Position numbers and translations under genes: made by a program. This document shows, piece after piece, positions 7,414 through 10,375 of a stretch of 10,375 nt of DNA (its first letter is position 1; each line of letters starts with the position of its first letter). Under the pieces are notes generated by a model that saw nothing but the letters and a program-made list of their open reading frames with translations, made no database searches and was not told where the DNA came from. The stretch is taken from NCBI GenBank assembly GCA_017882945.1, contig JADGON010000107.1:1-10375 (forward strand), in the 5' to 3' direction. Source of the DNA: Acidimicrobiia bacterium. Its GTDB lineage: Bacteria; Actinomycetota; Acidimicrobiia; IMCC26256; JAENVU01.

Positions 7414-7438
7414 CCGGTCTCACCGGATCGGGATCCCG
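7414..7438. repeat. Two adjacent dyad elements between the diguanylate cyclase and lipoprotein genes
   Basis: A perfect 5-base stem CCGGT-CTC-ACCGG (7414-7426) is followed at once by the perfect 10-base palindrome CGGGATCCCG (7429-7438), in a gap of only 69 bases. No T-run follows, so this is not a standard intrinsic terminator. It could be an operator or a leader hairpin for the lipoprotein gene, or chance in GC-rich DNA. Confidence 0.35.
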
Positions 7439-7443
7439 CGAAC

Positions 7444-7448
7444 GAGGA
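7444..7448 (+). promoter_or_regulatory. Ribosome binding site of the lipoprotein gene
   Basis: GAGGA lies 9 bases before the ATG at 7458. It decides the start in favour of 7458 over the upstream in-frame ATG at 7404, because only the shorter product begins with a signal peptide. Confidence 0.6.
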
Positions 7449-7457
7449 CAGCCGGAC

Positions 7458-8213
7458 ATGAAGAGGCTCGTGTTGGTCGCAACGCTCGCGGTCGCGCTCG
7501 TGGCGTGCGGGAGCAGCGGCACCAAGTCGTCGTCGGGCAGCTCCTCGGGCGGCTCGTCGACCACCTCGACCACCGAGGGTCTTCCGAAGGACGCCGGCGA
7601 GAAGGCGATCGTCCAGAGCGGCACCCTCAAGCTGTCCGACCTTCCCGCCGGTTGGAACATGAAGCCCAAGGACACGAGCTCGAACAGCAGCCTCGATGCG
7701 AAGCTCGAGAAGATCCCCGAATGCGCGCAGGTGAAGCGGCTCACCGAGGGCAAGGCCAACGGCAAAGCAAGCTCCCCGGACTTCAAGGCGGGAAGCGACG
7801 CCGAGACCAGCAACGAGGTCGAGATCTACAAGAACGGTGCCGCGGTTGACGCGGTGATGGCCGTCATCCCGGCCGCCGGCACGGTCACGTGCTTCCGGAA
7901 GGCGCTGCAGGCGGGCATCGACGAGGGGCTCAAGAAGGACCCGCAGACCGCCGCCGCAGTCAAGAACGTCACCGTCACGGGCGGCCCGATCACCGCCGGG
8001 ACCTACGGCGACAAGACCGTGGGGATCGGGTACCAGGTGATGATCGACGTCGGGACTCAGACCGTCGGGCTGTACTTCGACCTCGTCGCGGTCAAGCTGG
8101 GCCCGACCCTGACGACCTACCAATTCCAGGACAGCCAGCCGAGCCCGCTCGGCGCGCTGCGGCCCCAGATCATCCAGGCGACGCTTGCCCGGTTGCGCGC
8201 CGCGGGCGCGTAA
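7458..8213 (+). CDS. Secreted lipoprotein of unrecognised family
   Basis: A 251-residue protein with a textbook lipoprotein signal peptide: basic MKR, hydrophobic LVLVATLAVAL, then lipobox LVAC with the lipidated cysteine at 17. A flexible Ser/Gly/Thr linker (18-39) holds the folded part away from the membrane. The mature domain has two further cysteines, C89 in KIPECAQV and C145 in TVTCFRKAL, which could form a disulfide outside the cell. The region ALQAGIDEGLKK to NVTVTGGPITAGTYGDKTVGIGY and a beta-rich end with TVGLYFDLVAVKLG follow. The overall impression is loosely like the small extracytoplasmic sensor-type domains of actinobacterial lipoproteins, but I do not recognise the family and assign no function. 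It follows the diguanylate cyclase by 69 bases and converges on the Thr-rich protein gene with a 6-base gap. Confidence 0.85.
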   Translation: MKRLVLVATLAVALVACGSSGTKSSSGSSSGGSSTTSTTEGLPKDAGEKAIVQSGTLKLSDLPAGWNMKPKDTSSNSSLDAKLEKIPECAQVKRLTEGKANGKASSPDFKAGSDAETSNEVEIYKNGAAVDAVMAVIPAAGTVTCFRKALQAGIDEGLKKDPQTAAAVKNVTVTGGPITAGTYGDKTVGIGYQVMIDVGTQTVGLYFDLVAVKLGPTLTTYQFQDSQPSPLGALRPQIIQATLARLRAAGA

Positions 8214-8219
8214 CCGCGT

Positions 8220-8720
8220 CTACGGCGTTGGAACCGGTGCCGGTCCGACGATCTCGCCGCCTCCGGGCCGCGTCGTCGTCGTGGTCGGCCGCGTCGTGGT
8301 GGTCGTGGGCCGGGTGGTCGTGGTCGTCGGGTGGGTCGTCGGCGAGCTCACCGCGGTCGCCGGCGCGATGACCGAGCTCGCACCCACTGGCCCGACCGGT
8401 CCGGTCGCCTGCGTTGTCGTCGTGGTCCGACGAGCGCGCCGGCCCGGGAGGGCGACGACCGCAGCCGGGGGCACCGTGGGCGGCACCGGGGTCACGCTCG
8501 CCACGGTCGTCGACGTCGTGGTGGTCGAGGCGGTGGTGGTCGTCGTCTGCTTGACGGTCTTGGCGAGGACCTCGGTGGACGTGGCGCGATCCTCCGCGCC
8601 GAGGCGCCACACGCCGACGACGATGAGCGCGACCGCGATCAGCAGCAGCAATCCGTTGAGCAGACGCTCCTCCGGTGCGAGCCGACGCATCCGCCGCACC
8701 TGCCGCTTCGCCCTTCGCAT
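8220..8720 (-). CDS. Single-pass membrane protein with Thr-rich extracytoplasmic tail
   Basis: A 166-residue protein. A strongly basic cytoplasmic N-terminus (MRRAKRQVRRMRRLAPEER) leads to one membrane helix (LLNGLLLLIAVALIVVGVW, about 20-38). The rest is a low-complexity tail rich in Thr, Pro and Val, ending in three perfect TTTTTRP heptads (132-152) and a GGGE...PAPVPTP end. The basic-in/helix/tail-out order predicts an exported tail. Thr/Pro runs of this kind are plausible O-mannosylation targets in actinobacteria, but that is inference. I chose the ATG at 8720 because GGGAG lies 9 bases upstream. The ATG at 8756 adds 12 residues and has no Shine-Dalgarno. A long plus-strand frame reads through this gene as poly-Val, which is the antisense of Thr codons and not a gene. 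Function is unknown. Confidence 0.75.
   Translation of the reverse strand: MRRAKRQVRRMRRLAPEERLLNGLLLLIAVALIVVGVWRLGAEDRATSTEVLAKTVKQTTTTTASTTTTSTTVASVTPVPPTVPPAAVVALPGRRARRTTTTTQATGPVGPVGASSVIAPATAVSSPTTHPTTTTTRPTTTTTRPTTTTTRPGGGEIVGPAPVPTP
8266..8328 (-). repeat. Three tandem 21-base units encoding TTTTTRP
   Basis: Units at 8266-8286, 8287-8307 and 8308-8328 differ at synonymous Thr codons (ACG/ACC mixed) while the encoded heptad is identical. The DNA divergence with protein conservation suggests that the heptads are kept by selection, or at least are not a fresh replication-slippage product. Confidence 0.75.
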
Positions 8721-8756
8721 GGCCCGAGTCTCCCAGCCGTCCCTGTCGCCTGCCAT

Positions 8757-9000
8757 TGCGACAAAACGGGCGGGGCAGTGGAGGCGTGAATCGCCCTTCG
8801 GTGCCCCGAACCACCACGTTGGGCAGGATCCACCGATTCATTCCACTCCTCGGGCGGCCGCGATGGTCGCCGTCGTGGCGGCCGCGTCCACCACCTCGAG
8901 GAGCGCCTGCCGGGTGGCTCCGGCTGATTCCGCAGTACGCTCGCACCGCCGGACCTGGACCCCGTTGCGGCGTGTCGTTTGCCCAGCATCGGAGCGAACA
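8757..9000. promoter_or_regulatory. Divergent intergenic region upstream of the GAF-ANTAR pair and the Thr-rich protein
   Basis: About 240 bases with no convincing gene on either strand. It should hold promoters for both directions. A TACGCT at 8936-8941 is a possible -10 for the GAF-ANTAR operon, with a start near 8948, but it has no good -35. Two identical GGCGGCCGCG copies lie at 8853-8862 and 8877-8886 and are listed separately. Confidence 0.4.
8853..8886. repeat. Twin palindromic 10-mers, 24 bases apart
   Basis: GGCGGCCGCG occurs at 8853-8862 and 8877-8886. Each contains the 8-base palindrome GCGGCCGC, and the two copies can also pair with each other as an 8-base stem around a 16-base loop. 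The 24-base spacing is a little over two helical turns. The position in a divergent intergenic region suits an operator, but GC-rich palindromes arise easily here. Confidence 0.4.
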
Positions 9001-9723
9001 CTGGATCCCGCGGTGTTGCAGGAGATCCTCGACGGGCTCGGCCGCGACCGCGCGGCCGGCCACGGCTCGCCCGAGCGACTGGTGAACGCGTGTGCCGACG
9101 TCGTCGAGGTGACCGGCGCCGGGATCATGTTGATGGTGGACAACGAGCCCCGTGGCTCGCTCGGCGGCTCCGACGATGCGATCCGGATCGTGGAGGAGCT
9201 GCAGTTCACCCTGGGCGAGGGCCCGTGCGTCGACACCTACCGCAGCGGCCGGCCCGTGCTCGAGCCGCGGCTCGCCAACCCCGAAGTCGCGAGGTGGCCG
9301 GAGTTCTCCCGAGCCGCGGTGAACGCCGGGATCCTGGCGATCTTCGGCTTCCCGCTCCAGATCGGGGCAATTCGCATCGGAGCCCTGGACCTCTACTGCG
9401 ATCGACCCGGCGATCTGCGCCCCCAGCAGTACACCGACGCGCTCGTGATGGCGGATGTGGTGGTCAACGCGGTCTTGGAGCTCCAGGCCGGAGCACCCCG
9501 GGGCCTGCTCGGCTCGGAGCTCCAGCCGGGGGCGAACATCCGGATGATCGTCCATCAAGCGTCCGGGATGCTGTCCGCTCAGCTCGAGATACCCATCCAC
9601 GACGCGCTGAGCCGGCTCCGCGCCTACGCCTACGCTGAGAGCACGCCGATCAACGACGTCGCTCGGGCGGTCGTCGGTCGACAGCTCCGAATCGAAGGGG
9701 AGGTGCCCGATGGGCGCGACTGA
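9001..9723 (+). CDS. GAF-ANTAR signalling protein 1 (probable CTG start)
   Basis: A 240-residue protein with an N-terminal GAF domain (about 25-160, including GAGIMLMV and LGEGPCVDTYRSGRPV) and a C-terminal ANTAR domain (about 176-230, with IRMIVHQASGML, DALSRLRAYA and INDVARAVVGRQL). ANTAR proteins bind paired hexaloop stem-loops in nascent RNA and prevent termination; the GAF part would sense a small ligand or redox state. The ANTAR core is atypical: the usual IEQAKG reads VHQASG, losing the Lys. The start is not settled. A CTG at 9001 has GGAG six bases upstream and gives the family-like DPAVL opening. A GTG at 9013 and a TTG at 8965 are alternatives. The long frame back to 8185 is antisense to the Thr-rich gene. 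It overlaps the next gene by 14 bases. Confidence 0.88.
   Translation: MDPAVLQEILDGLGRDRAAGHGSPERLVNACADVVEVTGAGIMLMVDNEPRGSLGGSDDAIRIVEELQFTLGEGPCVDTYRSGRPVLEPRLANPEVARWPEFSRAAVNAGILAIFGFPLQIGAIRIGALDLYCDRPGDLRPQQYTDALVMADVVVNAVLELQAGAPRGLLGSELQPGANIRMIVHQASGMLSAQLEIPIHDALSRLRAYAYAESTPINDVARAVVGRQLRIEGEVPDGRD
9697..9703 (+). promoter_or_regulatory. Strong ribosome binding site for the second GAF-ANTAR gene
   Basis: GGGGAGG lies inside the end of the first GAF-ANTAR coding region, six bases before the ATG at 9710. It is the best Shine-Dalgarno in the window. It indicates that the downstream protein is translated efficiently in its own right and not only by coupling. Confidence 0.8.
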
Positions 9724-10375
9724 TACCTCGCTCGCCCGCACATTCGTGGAGGCCGCCGACACCCTGGTCGCCGACTTCGACGTCGTCGACTTCCTGACGA
9801 CACTCTCAGGACGCTGCGTGGAGCTCTTCGATGCGTCCGAGGCGGGGATCATGCTCGCCGGCCCCAGCGGCGGACTCCACGTGGCCGCGTCGTCGAGCCG
9901 ATCGATGAGTCACCTCGAGCTGTTCGAGATCCAGCACAACGAGGGCCCGTGCGTCGACTGCTACCGCGAGGGTGTGCTCATCGAGTCCAAGAACCTGGAC
10001 GAGGATCGTCAGCGCTGGCCCACCTTCGCCCCCGAAGCACTGCGGGAAGGGTACCGATCCGCGTGCGCGCTGCCGATGCGGCTCCGGGACACCCCGATCG
10101 GTTCGCTCAACCTGCTCCGCGTCGAGACCGGCCCGCTCGGGGCCGAGGACCTCCGCAACGCCCAGGCGCTCGCCGACATCGCGACGATCGGACTCCTGCA
10201 CCATCGCGCCGCGGACGACTCGCAGCTGCTCACCGAGCAGCTCCAGTTCGCCCTCAACAGCCGGGTCGTGATCGAACAGGCGAAGGGCGTGCTCGCCCAG
10301 CACGGCAACCTCAGCATCGAAGACGCCTTCGGCGCGCTTCGGCGCTACGCCCGCAACCACAACCAGCGGCTCAGC
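9710..10375 (+). CDS. GAF-ANTAR signalling protein 2 (3' end cut by window)
   Basis: The frame opens at the ATG at 9710, 14 bases before the upstream stop ends, and stays open to the window end, giving 222 visible residues. A GAF domain (about 27-165) has AGIMLAGPSGGLHVAASSS, the family motif EGPCVDCYREG (79-88) and the RWPTF and ALPMRLRDTPIGSLNL strands. The ANTAR domain (from about 174) is canonical: LQFALNSRVVIEQAKGVLAQ, then DAFGALRRYARNHNQRLS, where the window stops. Only some 10-30 residues are likely missing. It is a paralogue of the upstream protein with the same domain order, and the two probably come from one transcript. A C-C pair (C81, C84 in PCVDC) inside the GAF motif could be redox-active, but this is speculative. 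No kinase or receiver domain is present. Confidence 0.92.
   Translation, partial: MGATDTSLARTFVEAADTLVADFDVVDFLTTLSGRCVELFDASEAGIMLAGPSGGLHVAASSSRSMSHLELFEIQHNEGPCVDCYREGVLIESKNLDEDRQRWPTFAPEALREGYRSACALPMRLRDTPIGSLNLLRVETGPLGAEDLRNAQALADIATIGLLHHRAADDSQLLTEQLQFALNSRVVIEQAKGVLAQHGNLSIEDAFGALRRYARNHNQRLS

Noticed and set aside
6354..8123. A 589-codon minus-strand open frame opposite the diguanylate cyclase and lipoprotein genes.
   Set aside because: It has no domain-like content and lies antisense to a gene with an intact GGDEF domain and a gene with a perfect lipoprotein signal.
8266..8328. The 21-base tandem units as a CRISPR or regulatory iteron array.
   Set aside because: The units are contiguous without spacers and in frame with a Thr-rich protein. 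They are coding repeats.
8185..9000. A long plus-strand open frame joined to the first GAF-ANTAR gene, with VVVVVGR repeats that resemble membrane strands.
   Set aside because: The Val runs are the reverse complement of Thr codons in the minus-strand Thr-rich gene. The family-like protein begins only near 9001, where a Shine-Dalgarno is present.
8170..9852. A 560-codon minus-strand open frame opposite the GAF-ANTAR genes.
   Set aside because: It is a different reading frame from the Thr-rich protein, it crosses both GAF-ANTAR genes antisense, and its residues are low-complexity Arg/Gly/Asp/His with no motif.

Overview
This window looks like chromosomal DNA from a high-GC actinobacterium. The third codon positions are strongly G/C rich, starts are often GTG, and the protein families are typical of Actinomycetota: a MoxR/DUF58/transglutaminase operon, GAF-ANTAR regulators, a lipoprotein with a Ser/Gly/Thr linker and a membrane protein with a Thr-rich tail. 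The poly-Thr tails with Arg-Pro spacers suggest an Acidimicrobiia-like lineage, but that is inference from style and not a marker-gene placement. I see no insertion sequence, integrase, CRISPR array, phage gene or composition break.

Layout. (1) 1-660: the 3' part of an AlkD-like DNA glycosylase gene on the plus strand, followed by a minus-strand tRNA-Ala(UGC) at 736-809. (2) 997-5056: a tightly overlapping plus-strand operon of MoxR AAA+ ATPase, DUF58 protein and membrane transglutaminase. Both junctions are 4-base stop/start overlaps. (3) 5067-6216, minus strand: a 45-codon gene for a small single-pass membrane protein, then a saccharopine-dehydrogenase-like NAD(P)-binding protein 10 bases downstream. 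The small gene is easily overlooked. (4) 6381-7388, plus: a six-helix membrane diguanylate cyclase with an intact GGDEF motif but no RxxD inhibitory site. (5) 7458-8213, plus: a secreted lipoprotein of unrecognised family. It converges, with a 6-base gap, on a minus-strand single-pass membrane protein with an extracytoplasmic Thr-rich tail (8220-8720). (6) 9001-10375, plus: two GAF-ANTAR signalling proteins in tandem with a 14-base overlap. The first probably starts at a CTG codon, and the second runs off the window end.

How the genes work together. MoxR-DUF58-transglutaminase is a recurrent conserved trio thought to act as an ATPase-driven system at the cell envelope. The diguanylate cyclase and the GAF-ANTAR pair are signal-transduction genes: one makes c-di-GMP, the others probably bind nascent RNA to control termination. 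The lipoprotein and Thr-rich protein are envelope components of unknown role. No evidence ties these blocks into one pathway. I did not find a clearly new defence or biosynthetic system. The features most worth a second look are the small membrane protein next to the dehydrogenase, the non-identical GAF-ANTAR pair, and the twin palindromes in the divergent region upstream of that pair.
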